Below are positions 19,227 to 28,087 of a DNA stretch of 64,000 nucleotides, piece by piece. The first letter of the stretch is position 1. Each line of letters starts with the position of its first letter. The notes under the pieces are model-generated. The model did no database searches. It saw only the letters and a list, made by a program, of their open reading frames with translations, and had not been told where the DNA came from. Both the position numbers and the translations under genes were made by a program. Location: positions 124,001 through 188,000 of the forward strand of contig SCUJ01000005.1 in the NCBI GenBank assembly GCA_004297165.1, given 5' to 3'. The stretch comes from Gammaproteobacteria bacterium (GTDB taxonomy: Bacteria; Pseudomonadota; Gammaproteobacteria; Eutrophobiales; Eutrophobiaceae).

Positions 19227-20583
19227 ATTCGCCTTCCACGGTGATGGTGTCGTTCAGCATGGCAAAGAAGCTGAAATTCTCGTTGTTGATGTTGTTCAGG
19301 AACGGGTCGTTCGACTGGAACGGTTCGATGCGCTCAAGGCGCCATAATTGTTGCCCGTCCGGCGAGGCGAACCCGGCCTCCCCGGCCCCGAGGTCGATCT
19401 CCCGGCCATCCTGGAGCATCGCGCAATAACCTTCATAGCAAGCGACATACAGGCCAGGCTCCGGATTGGCCTGCCCCCTTCTGCCGAACAGGTTTTCCAG
19501 ATCCGCCGGCACCGTATCCGGACGCGGCGCATCGCCGAAATCGGGCGGCGTCTCGATAAACTCCGGCAGGCGATCGAGGCCGGGGATCCGCGCGATCTGG
19601 TCGAGCAGGATCGGGTTCACGCCGCTGTCATTCTCCGCGAGGATGTCCCCCTGCCACACGAAGGCCACCAGGCCACAGTTGGTCGCCGCGCCGGCGCAGG
19701 CCCCCAACCACAGGAGATCGAAACCCGTGCCCCGGACCCCGATGGTGGCGTTGGCTGTGTATACCTTGAAGGCGTCGGGGTTACGGTCGGCGATGGATCC
19801 GGTCAGGGCGCGCAACCCGCCCTGCACCAGGCGGAGGGAGGTAGCGTCGCTCCCGGGCTGAGTCGCCTGATAGGCATAGTTCTCAATTTCGAAACGGGTT
19901 TCGGCCTTCAAGGTGATCCGCGCGCCATCCCGAAACGCCAGCACCCCGTAGGAATTGGCCGTGGTCTCCAGGCGATCGCCCGAATAAACCGGGGCCCCCA
20001 CGCTCAAATTGCGCGCCCCGCCTGCGGCCGCCGTGGCGGTGAGCTGGCCGCGCGCGAACAGCACCCGTCCGGCGACCAGGTCCGCGGCGGGCGCCGGTTT
20101 GCCTTCCGGGGGCTGTGCGTCCTCTCCCGCGCAATCCTGCTCGCAGAGCCTGGCGTCGAATTCCGTGCCCCGGATGCCAATGGTCGCCGCCGCGGTATAC
20201 ACCTTGAAGGCGTCCGGATCCTGTTTGCTGATCGACCCGGTGATGGAGCGCAGACCGCCCTTGACCAGTTTCAGACTCGCCGCTTCGCTGCCAGGCGTCG
20301 CATTGAATTCATCGATGCTGAATACCGAATCGGGGCGCAGCGAGATCCGCGTCCCATCCCCCATCTTCACGACCGCGAAACTCGCCGGACCGGCGGTGAG
20401 GATGTCCGCCTTATAGACGGCCTCTCCCTTGCCCAGGACCCGGACCTCGCTCCCGTTCTGGGCTGTCACCGCCCCGCGCGTGAAGACGGTCTCCCCAATC
20501 GGGTCGCCCTCCACCGCGAGCGCCGGGCCGGTCAGTATGCCTGAAAGAAGGATCAGAAGGATGAAGGCGCGGTTCGGCAGCAT
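19207..20583 (-). CDS. Exported protein with two FecR domains
   Basis: A 458-residue protein with a Sec signal (FILLILLSGILTGPALAVEG) and two FecR-type domains in tandem. Both carry nearly the same block: KLVKGGLRSITGSISKQDPD near residue 105 and RLVQGGLRALTGSIADRNPD near residue 255. Each is followed by AFKVYTAxATIGxRGT. Classical FecR is an inner-membrane signal transducer with a cytoplasmic anti-sigma tail. No such tail or transmembrane helix is seen here, so this is probably a free periplasmic or cell-surface FecR protein. It starts 4 bases after tpsB and overlaps tpsA, so the three are almost surely cotranscribed. It may sense or tether cell-wall or surface glycans during TpsA export. 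Confidence 0.88.
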   Translation of the reverse strand: MLPNRAFILLILLSGILTGPALAVEGDPIGETVFTRGAVTAQNGSEVRVLGKGEAVYKADILTAGPASFAVVKMGDGTRISLRPDSVFSIDEFNATPGSEAASLKLVKGGLRSITGSISKQDPDAFKVYTAAATIGIRGTEFDARLCEQDCAGEDAQPPEGKPAPAADLVAGRVLFARGQLTATAAAGGARNLSVGAPVYSGDRLETTANSYGVLAFRDGARITLKAETRFEIENYAYQATQPGSDATSLRLVQGGLRALTGSIADRNPDAFKVYTANATIGVRGTGFDLLWLGACAGAATNCGLVAFVWQGDILAENDSGVNPILLDQIARIPGLDRLPEFIETPPDFGDAPRPDTVPADLENLFGRRGQANPEPGLYVACYEGYCAMLQDGREIDLGAGEAGFASPDGQQLWRLERIEPFQSNDPFLNNINNENFSFFAMLNDTITVEGEYECALE

Positions 20584-20586
20584 GGC

Positions 20587-22161
20587 TCAGTAACGTAATA
20601 ACAGGCTGATATGCAGTTTCTCGCCATCCTCGGCCGGGATGCCGCGCAGATCGTCAATTTCGTGTCCGTAATCCAGGCTGACATTCGCATGTTCCCGCCA
20701 TTGCCAGCGCAGACCCACGCCCAGACTGACCAGGGTATCCGAGTCCCGTTGCCCCGCCACCGGTTGCTCGAGGTCCGCGTGACCCGCGTCGAGGAAGCCC
20801 ACCAGACGGATCGATTCGCGCCATTGCGGCGTCCAAATCCCGAGTCGCACGCGGTTGCCGGAATCCCCTGTGAGCACCCGCTCGTCGAAGCCGCGGATGG
20901 AATCGGTCCCGCCCAGACCGAACTGCTCACCGGCCACCAGCGGTTCGGCGGCGTATTGCCCGATCCAGTCAACGTTGAGGGACCATTTACGCGGCAGGCT
21001 TACGATGAGGCTCGCGCCATAACGCAGCGCCTCCCAGTCGCGCGCAGCCCCCGCCCGCGCCGCGGCGTATACCGTGTCGTTGTTTCGATCGCCCGCAGGA
21101 AGATTGTGGAGATAGCCGAGATAAAAGGCCACGCGGGCGCGCTCGAAGGCATAGTCACCGCTGTATTGCACTGTAAAAGGCACGGTGCGGACATCGATCC
21201 CGATCGGCGCGCCGGAGAAACTGATGTTGTTTTCGAAATAGCGGCTCTCCAGACCGGCCATGAACCGGTGCCGGTAACCGCCGAGGTTCGGCAAGGTATG
21301 GCGGAATTGCGCGCCAAAGAAATCGCCGGCCCCGCTGACCTCGAAGACCTGCGCGACCACGCCGCTGTCGACATCGGAATGGGAATAGAAGAGCGACAGG
21401 TCGCCGGCCAGGGCATAGATGGGGAACCGGTAATTGATGCCGTATTGCTGCACCTCTTCCAGATGATCCGGCGAGGTGGTGTAACTGAGCGTGAGCGTGT
21501 CGTCCCGGTTCAGCAGATTGCCGTGCTGAAAGCCCGCGGACAACCGGTAGTCGCCGGTCTCGTCCGTGCCGATGTTGTTCAACATCGAGTACGCCTGCCA
21601 GGGGCGGCGATCCGTAACGGCGATCTCCGCGTCGATGCCGTCCGGCGCATCGCTCTCCTTTAGCCGCAGCATCAGTTTTTTGGCGGGATGTTCGTTGGCG
21701 ACCTGGATCGCGCGCGCCAGCGTTCGCGTGTCCGGCGGCGTGCCGGGGGCAAGCCCGGGCAACGAGGCGAGAATGTTATCGCTGGAGAAGTATTTGTTGC
21801 CCGTGATTTCGATATTCGCGAGCTTCAGTACGATGACCTGGAGCCGGACCTGGTCCCCGCCCAGGGTCTGGGGCGGGAGGATGACGCGGTGGAAGGAATG
21901 TCCCGCGCCGACCATCGCGCTCTCCAGTTCCGCCGCCGCCTCGACCAGACCTTCCAGGCCCTCATGCTCGCCGAGGAAGATATCCAGTACCGCGCGGGTC
22001 TGTTCCGGAGAGAGGGGATTCTCTCCCTCAACCAGGAATTCCCTGACCTGGAAGTGAAGCGAAGGTACGGCTTCAGCCGCTTGCGTGGCAGGCAGCGCCG
22101 CGAGCAAGACCGCCAAAACAAGCAACGTCGCCAGAGCCTTCAAAGAATTCCCGTTCCGCAA
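20587..22161 (-). CDS. TpsB transporter (ShlB/FhaC family)
   Basis: Outer-membrane partner of two-partner secretion that threads TpsA across the outer membrane. The 524-residue protein has a signal peptide (LLVLAVLLAALPATQAAEA). One or two POTRA domains cover about 35-200 (FHRVILPPQTLGGDQVRLQV, IEITGNKYFSSDNILASLPG). A 16-strand-type barrel runs to the end. The conserved barrel-lid motif appears as GGTDSIRGFDERVL near residue 425, and the protein ends in an aromatic residue (LLLRY), as outer-membrane barrels do. The length is a little shorter than FhaC (about 554). Cognate TpsA lies two genes downstream. Confidence 0.93.
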   Translation of the reverse strand: MRNGNSLKALATLLVLAVLLAALPATQAAEAVPSLHFQVREFLVEGENPLSPEQTRAVLDIFLGEHEGLEGLVEAAAELESAMVGAGHSFHRVILPPQTLGGDQVRLQVIVLKLANIEITGNKYFSSDNILASLPGLAPGTPPDTRTLARAIQVANEHPAKKLMLRLKESDAPDGIDAEIAVTDRRPWQAYSMLNNIGTDETGDYRLSAGFQHGNLLNRDDTLTLSYTTSPDHLEEVQQYGINYRFPIYALAGDLSLFYSHSDVDSGVVAQVFEVSGAGDFFGAQFRHTLPNLGGYRHRFMAGLESRYFENNISFSGAPIGIDVRTVPFTVQYSGDYAFERARVAFYLGYLHNLPAGDRNNDTVYAAARAGAARDWEALRYGASLIVSLPRKWSLNVDWIGQYAAEPLVAGEQFGLGGTDSIRGFDERVLTGDSGNRVRLGIWTPQWRESIRLVGFLDAGHADLEQPVAGQRDSDTLVSLGVGLRWQWREHANVSLDYGHEIDDLRGIPAEDGEKLHISLLLRY

Positions 22162-22295
22162 GTTGAATCGAACCCGGCGCCTTGAGCGCCATTATTAGAG
22201 TTATCGCAAGAAACCAAGTAAGGGGTGTTCCAAATTCGTTCGTGCCCGCAAAAAATGCACGACCGTCATGGTAACACAGTCCCGCGTCGGCGGGA

Positions 22296-24533
22296 TCACT
22301 TGCTCGTGTGCGTATACACGCCGTCCCAGTCCCGTGTCGGAGGATGCCGGCGGAATTCCTCAATCCGATCCAGGTAGATGCGATAGAGCTGCCGACCTGG
22401 CGCGAGCTTTTGTAATTCCCCGAACAACCGCCCGGCCGCGTCCCAATCCTGCGCGCGGTAGCGTTGCAGGGCCGCGTGATGCATTTCGAGTTCGCGCGAT
22501 TCGGCTTCTGATACCTGATCGGCCGGCGCGATCGGTTCGTAGATGGGGATCGGCTGATCCTTGCCCTTGACCTTGACGATATCCAGTTCGCGATAGACGT
22601 AATCCGGGACTAGGCGCCGCGTCGCCTCGCCGACCATGATCTCCACGCCATAATTCTTGGTCAGCCCTTCCAGTCTCGAACCGAGATTCACCGCATCGCC
22701 CAGCACGGTGTACGCCATGCGGAATTTCGAGCCCATGTCGCCCACGCTCATGAGACCCGAGTTGATGCCGACGCCGATGTGCAGTTCGGGCCAGCCCCGC
22801 TGCCGGAATTCCTCCCGCATGCTGTGCAGCCGCTCCAGCATGGCGAGCCCCGTCTCCAGGGCATGCCGGGCGTGATCGGGGTCTCCGACCGGCGCGCCCC
22901 AGAAGGCCATCACCGCGTCGCCGATGTATTTGTCGATGGTGCCCCGGTGGTCGTAGATGATCCGCGTCATCGGCGTGAGGTAGGCGTTCAGCATCGCCGC
23001 GAGCGCTTCCGGGGTCAGGCCCTCGGAGATCGTCGTGAAATTCCGGATGTCCGTGAACAGCACCGTCATCTCCCGGTTATGCGCAACCTGGGTGTAACGG
23101 GTCGGATCATCGCTCATCTCCCGCACCAGCTCCGGCGGGACGTATTGCCCGAACAGGCTCGACAACTGCCGTTTGCCGCGGCGTTCGAAGAAAAACCCGT
23201 AGGCCATGCAGAGCAGATAAATGATCAGGATCAACAGCAGACTCGACGCGAGCGAGATGACGAGTTGCTGCGACCAGAAATAATAGTTCAAGCCCGCGAC
23301 CGCGCCGAGCGCCGCCGTCGTGAACACGCTCGCCGCCACCGGGCTCAGCATGGGCAGGAGGAGGGTCAGCAACGCGCCGATCAGCAAGAGTTGCAGAAAC
23401 TCGATCCCGCGGGCGTCGACCGGCAGGGTCATGATCCGCTGTTCGAGGATGCCGGAGATCAGGTTGGCGTGGACCTCGACGCCGGGCAGCTCGCGGTTCA
23501 CCGGAGTGGGGCGCAGATCCACCAGGCCCTTCGCCGAGGTCCCCACCAGTACGATGCTGCCGGCCAGCAATTCGGCGTCCGCCTCGCCTCGGATCACATC
23601 GACCGCGGAGACATGCCGGTAATTGCCGCCCCGGCCGCGATAAGGGACCAGGGCCTGGACGTTGGCGTCCACCGGGATGGCGAAGTTGCCGAGGCCCAGG
23701 GATTCGATGTACTCGGGTCCGCTCATCCCGGATGCGGAAAATTGCGGAGTCACCTTATCGACGCCCAGGACGAACCGGGCGATCGCGAGCGAGAGGGATT
23801 CGTAATAATCCCCCGCGTATTCGATCAACATGGGCACACGCCTGACGACCCCGTCCTCATCGAGCGCGGGCGTGATATGTCCGGCACCGGCGGCAGCGCT
23901 TTGAATACGGGGAATATTTGCGCCGTAGCCCGCATACGCTTGCGCGGCGACGAATTTTCCCTGCACCTCCGCCTTCGATACCACCGGAGGAGGCAGCGCG
24001 CCATCCCGGATGGTTGCGCTGTGTTCATCCGCCGCGACGAAGGTGTAACCGAGGATCACCGGACCCTTGCCTAGGCTCTCGCTGAACAGCAGGTCATAAT
24101 CGAGGGAATCCTGCAGCGCCGTGATTCGTTCGCCGAATTCGGGGATTTCGGCGAGGTCTTCCCGCGCCAAGCGTTGCAGGATCCCTATCCCGGAACTCTC
24201 GTCCGCCTCGCGGAAGATGACATCGAAGCCCACCACAAACACGCCGTAGGTATCGAACAACTGCGTGACCAGCGCGGACAATTTATCCCGGCCCCAGGGC
24301 CAACGGCCGACGGCGGCGAGGCTCGCCTCGTCGATGTCCACGATGACGATGCTGGGATCGACATCCTCCGGCATCGTCAGCAGCAGCCGCGTGTCGTAGA
24401 GGAAATTTTCCAGTTTCTCGATCAACCCCAGTTGAAAGAAACCATAGCAGTGCAACAGAAACATCACGGTGATCAGACTGGTGACCCCCATCACGGGCAA
24501 TTGGTGTTTCAGTTTGATGAGGAATTGCGGCAT
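22296..24533 (-). CDS. CHASE2-domain class III adenylate cyclase
   Basis: A 745-residue inner-membrane receptor. One N-terminal membrane helix is followed by a periplasmic CHASE2 domain (about 40-340, with DPSIVIVDIDEASLAAVGRW). Three more helices (about 345-425) and a cytoplasmic class III cyclase domain (about 470-640) follow. Metal-binding Asp lie in LFTDIRNFTTISEG and GDAVMAFWG. The purine-selecting pair reads Lys (IDKYIGDAV) and Thr (AYTVLGDAVNLGSR), the usual bacterial adenylate cyclase choice, with the transition-state Arg in NLGSRLE. The upstream Met at 24533 starts MPQFLIKLKHQLP. It precedes tpsB by 134 bases on the same strand, so cAMP made here may be tied to the secretion locus. 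Confidence 0.92.
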   Translation of the reverse strand: MPQFLIKLKHQLPVMGVTSLITVMFLLHCYGFFQLGLIEKLENFLYDTRLLLTMPEDVDPSIVIVDIDEASLAAVGRWPWGRDKLSALVTQLFDTYGVFVVGFDVIFREADESSGIGILQRLAREDLAEIPEFGERITALQDSLDYDLLFSESLGKGPVILGYTFVAADEHSATIRDGALPPPVVSKAEVQGKFVAAQAYAGYGANIPRIQSAAAGAGHITPALDEDGVVRRVPMLIEYAGDYYESLSLAIARFVLGVDKVTPQFSASGMSGPEYIESLGLGNFAIPVDANVQALVPYRGRGGNYRHVSAVDVIRGEADAELLAGSIVLVGTSAKGLVDLRPTPVNRELPGVEVHANLISGILEQRIMTLPVDARGIEFLQLLLIGALLTLLLPMLSPVAASVFTTAALGAVAGLNYYFWSQQLVISLASSLLLILIIYLLCMAYGFFFERRGKRQLSSLFGQYVPPELVREMSDDPTRYTQVAHNREMTVLFTDIRNFTTISEGLTPEALAAMLNAYLTPMTRIIYDHRGTIDKYIGDAVMAFWGAPVGDPDHARHALETGLAMLERLHSMREEFRQRGWPELHIGVGINSGLMSVGDMGSKFRMAYTVLGDAVNLGSRLEGLTKNYGVEIMVGEATRRLVPDYVYRELDIVKVKGKDQPIPIYEPIAPADQVSEAESRELEMHHAALQRYRAQDWDAAGRLFGELQKLAPGRQLYRIYLDRIEEFRRHPPTRDWDGVYTHTSK

Positions 24534-24647
24534 CCGGCTACTATGGCAGGGATGTCCGCCGTCCGGCAATCCCCGCATGCAAGCAGGAGATCTGTTTATA
24601 ATGCGCCGGACCTTACTTCAATGATTCACGATCCCACTCATTTATAT

Positions 24648-25427
24648 ATGTCATCCGTCACGCTGCATTATATCGATCAGGGCGAAGGCAGCCCCGTGGT
24701 CATCCTGCACGGCCTGTTTGGATCGAGCCGCAACTGGAGCCCCATCGCCGCGCGGCTCGCGCCATCGCACCGCGTGGTCTCCGTGGATTTGCGCAATCAC
24801 GGGGCGAGCGGGCATGCCCCGACCATGGGCTTTCCGGAACTGGCCGGGGACGTCATCGCCCTCCTCGACGATCTGGGGATTCGGGAGACGGCCGTCATCG
24901 GCCACAGCCTGGGCGGCAAGACGGCCATGACGCTCGCCTTGTTGCATGGGGATCGGGTATCGAGGCTCGCGGTCGTCGATATCGCCCCCGCGCCTTATCA
25001 GAATAATCTGCTGCATCTGGTGGAGGCGCTGGAGAGCGTTCCCGTTGACTCGATCGCCACCCGGAAACAGGCCGACGGGATATTGAGCAGGATGATCCCG
25101 GCCTCGGCATTGCGCCGCTTCCTCATGCAGAACCTGGTGCTGGAGAACAACAAATACCGCTGGCGCATCAATCTGCCGGCGATCCGTGCCAACATGCGAT
25201 ACATCTCGGGTTTCCCCGAGGAACTCGGCGGCAGGAGCTTTACCGGTCCGGCGTTATTCCTGCGGGGGGCGGACTCCAACTATATCCGCCCGGAACATCA
25301 CGACGTCATCCGGAACTATTTTCCGCGCGCGTCAATCGAGGAGATCGGCAACGCCGGCCACTGGGTACATGCGGACCAGCCGGAGATCGTCATCGCGCTG
25401 CTGGATGAATTTCTGGACGGGAAATGA
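24648..25427 (+). CDS. Alpha/beta-hydrolase, YbfF-like esterase
   Basis: A 259-residue serine hydrolase. The oxyanion region is VVILHGLFGSSRNW, the nucleophile elbow GHSLGGKTAM, and the final catalytic His lies in IGNAGHWVHADQPE, with the acid probably in FLRGADSNYI. These motifs and the length match YbfF-type acyl-CoA or short-chain esterases. An earlier in-frame ATG at 24621 would add nine residues, and neither start has a strong ribosome-binding site. The gene is divergent from the cyclase and convergent with the exported SnoaL-like gene downstream. A small hairpin (AGCCAG-CTA-CTGGCT, 25488-25502) with a short T-run may end transcription. Confidence 0.88.
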   Translation: MSSVTLHYIDQGEGSPVVILHGLFGSSRNWSPIAARLAPSHRVVSVDLRNHGASGHAPTMGFPELAGDVIALLDDLGIRETAVIGHSLGGKTAMTLALLHGDRVSRLAVVDIAPAPYQNNLLHLVEALESVPVDSIATRKQADGILSRMIPASALRRFLMQNLVLENNKYRWRINLPAIRANMRYISGFPEELGGRSFTGPALFLRGADSNYIRPEHHDVIRNYFPRASIEEIGNAGHWVHADQPEIVIALLDEFLDGK

Positions 25428-25534
25428 TATGGACGCGACTGGCGCAATTCGAATTGCTCCCTCCATTCCGAAACAGAAGCCAGCTACTGGCTGCCAGGCT
25501 TTTGTATATTCGGGCGGAGACCGGCGCCCGGGGT

Positions 25535-26275
25535 TTACGCCAAACGATCAGGCCCGGTGGGATGCTGTGGATACACGGTTGCAAACGGCGCCACAGTGAT
25601 CGGCTCCGCATAGGACCGGCCTTCCCGGTAATCCGCGCGGGCAAGGACCCGGTATTCGAGGCTGCTGATGAGCCAATTGCCGCTGCTGGGGTCCTTCGCA
25701 TAGGTCAGCGCATAACGACCCCCTTCCCACCACGACCGGATCCCCCCGCCCTGCAGACGCGCCATGCTGACATGACTGGACTCGGATTCGAGCGGCATGC
25801 CGACGCGGATGGAAAAGGGATAGCTGGCTTTGGCGGAACGGATATCGGGCGCCACTTCCAGCGCTTGCCCGGCGTCCGGTTCCATGCCAGGCGCAGGCTT
25901 CATCCTGCCGCCCGATCGGCCGGCACGGAACCGCTGATTGAACAGGCGCGCCAGACCGCCACTGCTGTTGAGAAACACGCCCCCGTTGAAGACTACCTGC
26001 GCGTCCGCGGCAAACAAGGCGATGGCGTCTTCATAACGACCTTCATCCATCAATCGTTCCCAGTCTTCATGCAGCCGGCGCAGTTTCTTCTCCTCTTCGA
26101 GTACAGCCAGGCGGTTGGCAAGAGGATTGTCGTCAGAGATTCCGGAACTCGCCAGGCTCGCGGCTGACGCCAGCACCGCCGAGGTTCCGATGCCCATTTT
26201 CAGTAAGAATGAACGGCGCGCGGCAATCGCGGCGCCAGTCTTGCTGGAGGCAAATCTTTCCAGGATCTTCCTCAT
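25535..26275 (-). CDS. Tat-exported SnoaL-like (NTF2-fold) protein
   Basis: A 246-residue protein with a twin-arginine signal: AARRSFLLKMG (residues about 19-29) followed by a hydrophobic, Ala-rich stretch. The mature domain starts with a long helix (LAVLEEEKKLRRLHEDWERL) and has MDEGRYEDAIALFAADAQVVFNGGV, a typical NTF2-like opening. It continues with AYPxSIRVGM-like strands and ends in a Pro-rich tail. Tat export implies folding before export, perhaps with a bound cofactor. It begins 3 bases after the MoaF-like gene, so the two are surely cotranscribed. The catalytic role is unknown. Confidence 0.8.
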   Translation of the reverse strand: MRKILERFASSKTGAAIAARRSFLLKMGIGTSAVLASAASLASSGISDDNPLANRLAVLEEEKKLRRLHEDWERLMDEGRYEDAIALFAADAQVVFNGGVFLNSSGGLARLFNQRFRAGRSGGRMKPAPGMEPDAGQALEVAPDIRSAKASYPFSIRVGMPLESESSHVSMARLQGGGIRSWWEGGRYALTYAKDPSSGNWLISSLEYRVLARADYREGRSYAEPITVAPFATVYPQHPTGPDRLA

Positions 26276-26278
26276 GGC

Positions 26279-28087
26279 TTAAGCCCTCTTCTTCGGGCCG
26301 TAGAACTCGAGGATGTCGAACTTGCCGATATGGCGGCCGATGCCGCCAACCACGCCAAGACTCACACCGCGAGCGCCGCCGTTGTAGCTGAAACCGCAGT
26401 CATGGGAGATCTTCGTGTTGATCAGTTCGATCATCTGTGCGCCATTGCAGGCCTCCTCGTTCTGGCAGAACAGGTAGACCCCGTCGCGCACCTTCGTATA
26501 AATGCAAGGCGAGCACCACTGCGCCCCCATGGTCTGGTTGCCCGTGAAAATGGTCCAGGACATCGAATGCGGCGCGGTATACAGGTGCATGGAGGTCATC
26601 TGGTCGGAGTAGGACCAGGAGAACGCATGGCCGACCAGTTCGTCGGTATGCGTGTGCCGCAGGTACATGGGCGCCTCCAGACCGTCCATCTCCACCACGC
26701 CGAAAATCGCGCGATAGGTGGTCTCGTTGCCGTAGTAGGCCGTGCCCATGTGCGATTCGATGCTGGTGGTGAGTCCATTGCTGAAATCCACCGCGACCTG
26801 CACGCTGGCGCGGGGCTTGCTGTCAGGGATGAGGTGGGCGAACCAGGCCAGATTGGCGTCGCCTTCATAGGCCCGGTAATCGACCTCGTGCCAGACATTG
26901 TCGGCGCGGTCCCGGAACTTCAGTTTGAATTTCTCGGCGATCTGGTAATCCCGCACCGGGCCGCCATGGTCGAAACGCAGGGTGAATTCCTTGCCTACCA
27001 GGATGTCGGAAAAGGGCATGTTGTTACCGGTCGCGATCACCTGGGGCGCCGCATCCCCTGCGCCAGCGGTGACGAAGGCCGCGGTTCGGGTCAGGGCGGC
27101 CTGGTGCACTTCCTCGTCGGTCATGTGGGTGAAGGTTCTGACTGGACGATAGGTGGATCGCGCTCCCTTCTGCACCGGTGCTGGTGCGGGTGCTGTCGCG
27201 CCCGCGGCGACAGGCGCTGGAGCGGCAAACATCGGCACTTTGCCATGTTCGTCGAACGGTTCGAGATAGGCCAGTTGGCCGATATTCCGGCCCGTGCCCC
27301 GGAACATGTAGTACTCCAACTCATCCTTCTCGTTGAAGCCCAGCCGCACGCCGACCTGGGCGCTGTCATACAAATCCAGCGCGCAGCAGGTGTGGATGCC
27401 GGAGAACTCGCATTCGGTACGGTTGTAGAGGAAGGTGCGGTCATCCACCAACACATAGTCCGACGGCGCCACGTAGCTCAGCTGGTCGATGTGGCGGGTC
27501 AGCTCGACGAAGTTGGTGTTGGCCACCGAGGCATAGAACTCCAAGGTCTCGATGCCGGTATCCTGCTTCCAGTACAGCGCCTTGCCCGCCATGCGGTTGG
27601 TGTAGTGGTGCAGATTCTCCGGCGCCGGCTTGCCAGGCACTTCGACGTAGCCGAAATATATCTGGCGTTGCACCTCGCGATCATCGAGCGTGAATTCGGT
27701 GGGGCGTCCCGCGTTCTGCTTGATGCCGCTGGACAACCACACCTCGAACACCGTCGCCAGGTTTGTGCCCTGATCGATGAAGACGTTGTAGCCCTTCTGT
27801 TCGCCGGGGATCATGTGGGAAAAGAATACGATCTGGTTCAGTGTCAATTCGCCGTAGCCGGCGGTTATCTTTCTGCCGCCATTCTCTGCAAGACTCAACT
27901 GCCGATTCCTGTCGAAGGTATACTCGAGCACCGGGCCATCCCTGGTCACAATTTTCAGGGATTTGCCGTCCAGAACATGAGTGAACGCGGATGCGCTCGT
28001 GGGACCCTTGTCCGTTACCTTGAGCTTGTCACTTATCTGCTGCCTGGTAAGTTTGGTATAGGGAAAACGATGCATCGGTATTCGCAT
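26279..28087 (-). CDS. Double MoaF-like (lipocalin-type) protein
   Basis: A 602-residue protein that reads as two copies of one domain, joined by an Ala/Pro linker (APAPVAAGATAPAPAPVQKG, about 285-310). Matching blocks are NQIVFFSHMIPGEQKGYNVF and NLAWFAHLIPDSKPRASVQV, YFGYVEVPGKPAPENLHHYT and IFGVVEMDGLEAPMYLRHTH, and GTGRNIGQLAYLEPF and GGIGRHIGKFDILEFYG. The pattern fits the MoaF family, often labelled molybdenum cofactor protein F although it is better known from a monoamine regulon; that assignment is from memory and moderate. No signal peptide is seen. Start at 28087 has GGAGAA upstream, with an in-frame ATG at 28075 as alternative. The product is probably cytoplasmic and ligand-binding. 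Confidence 0.7.
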   Translation of the reverse strand: MRIPMHRFPYTKLTRQQISDKLKVTDKGPTSASAFTHVLDGKSLKIVTRDGPVLEYTFDRNRQLSLAENGGRKITAGYGELTLNQIVFFSHMIPGEQKGYNVFIDQGTNLATVFEVWLSSGIKQNAGRPTEFTLDDREVQRQIYFGYVEVPGKPAPENLHHYTNRMAGKALYWKQDTGIETLEFYASVANTNFVELTRHIDQLSYVAPSDYVLVDDRTFLYNRTECEFSGIHTCCALDLYDSAQVGVRLGFNEKDELEYYMFRGTGRNIGQLAYLEPFDEHGKVPMFAAPAPVAAGATAPAPAPVQKGARSTYRPVRTFTHMTDEEVHQAALTRTAAFVTAGAGDAAPQVIATGNNMPFSDILVGKEFTLRFDHGGPVRDYQIAEKFKLKFRDRADNVWHEVDYRAYEGDANLAWFAHLIPDSKPRASVQVAVDFSNGLTTSIESHMGTAYYGNETTYRAIFGVVEMDGLEAPMYLRHTHTDELVGHAFSWSYSDQMTSMHLYTAPHSMSWTIFTGNQTMGAQWCSPCIYTKVRDGVYLFCQNEEACNGAQMIELINTKISHDCGFSYNGGARGVSLGVVGGIGRHIGKFDILEFYGPKKRA

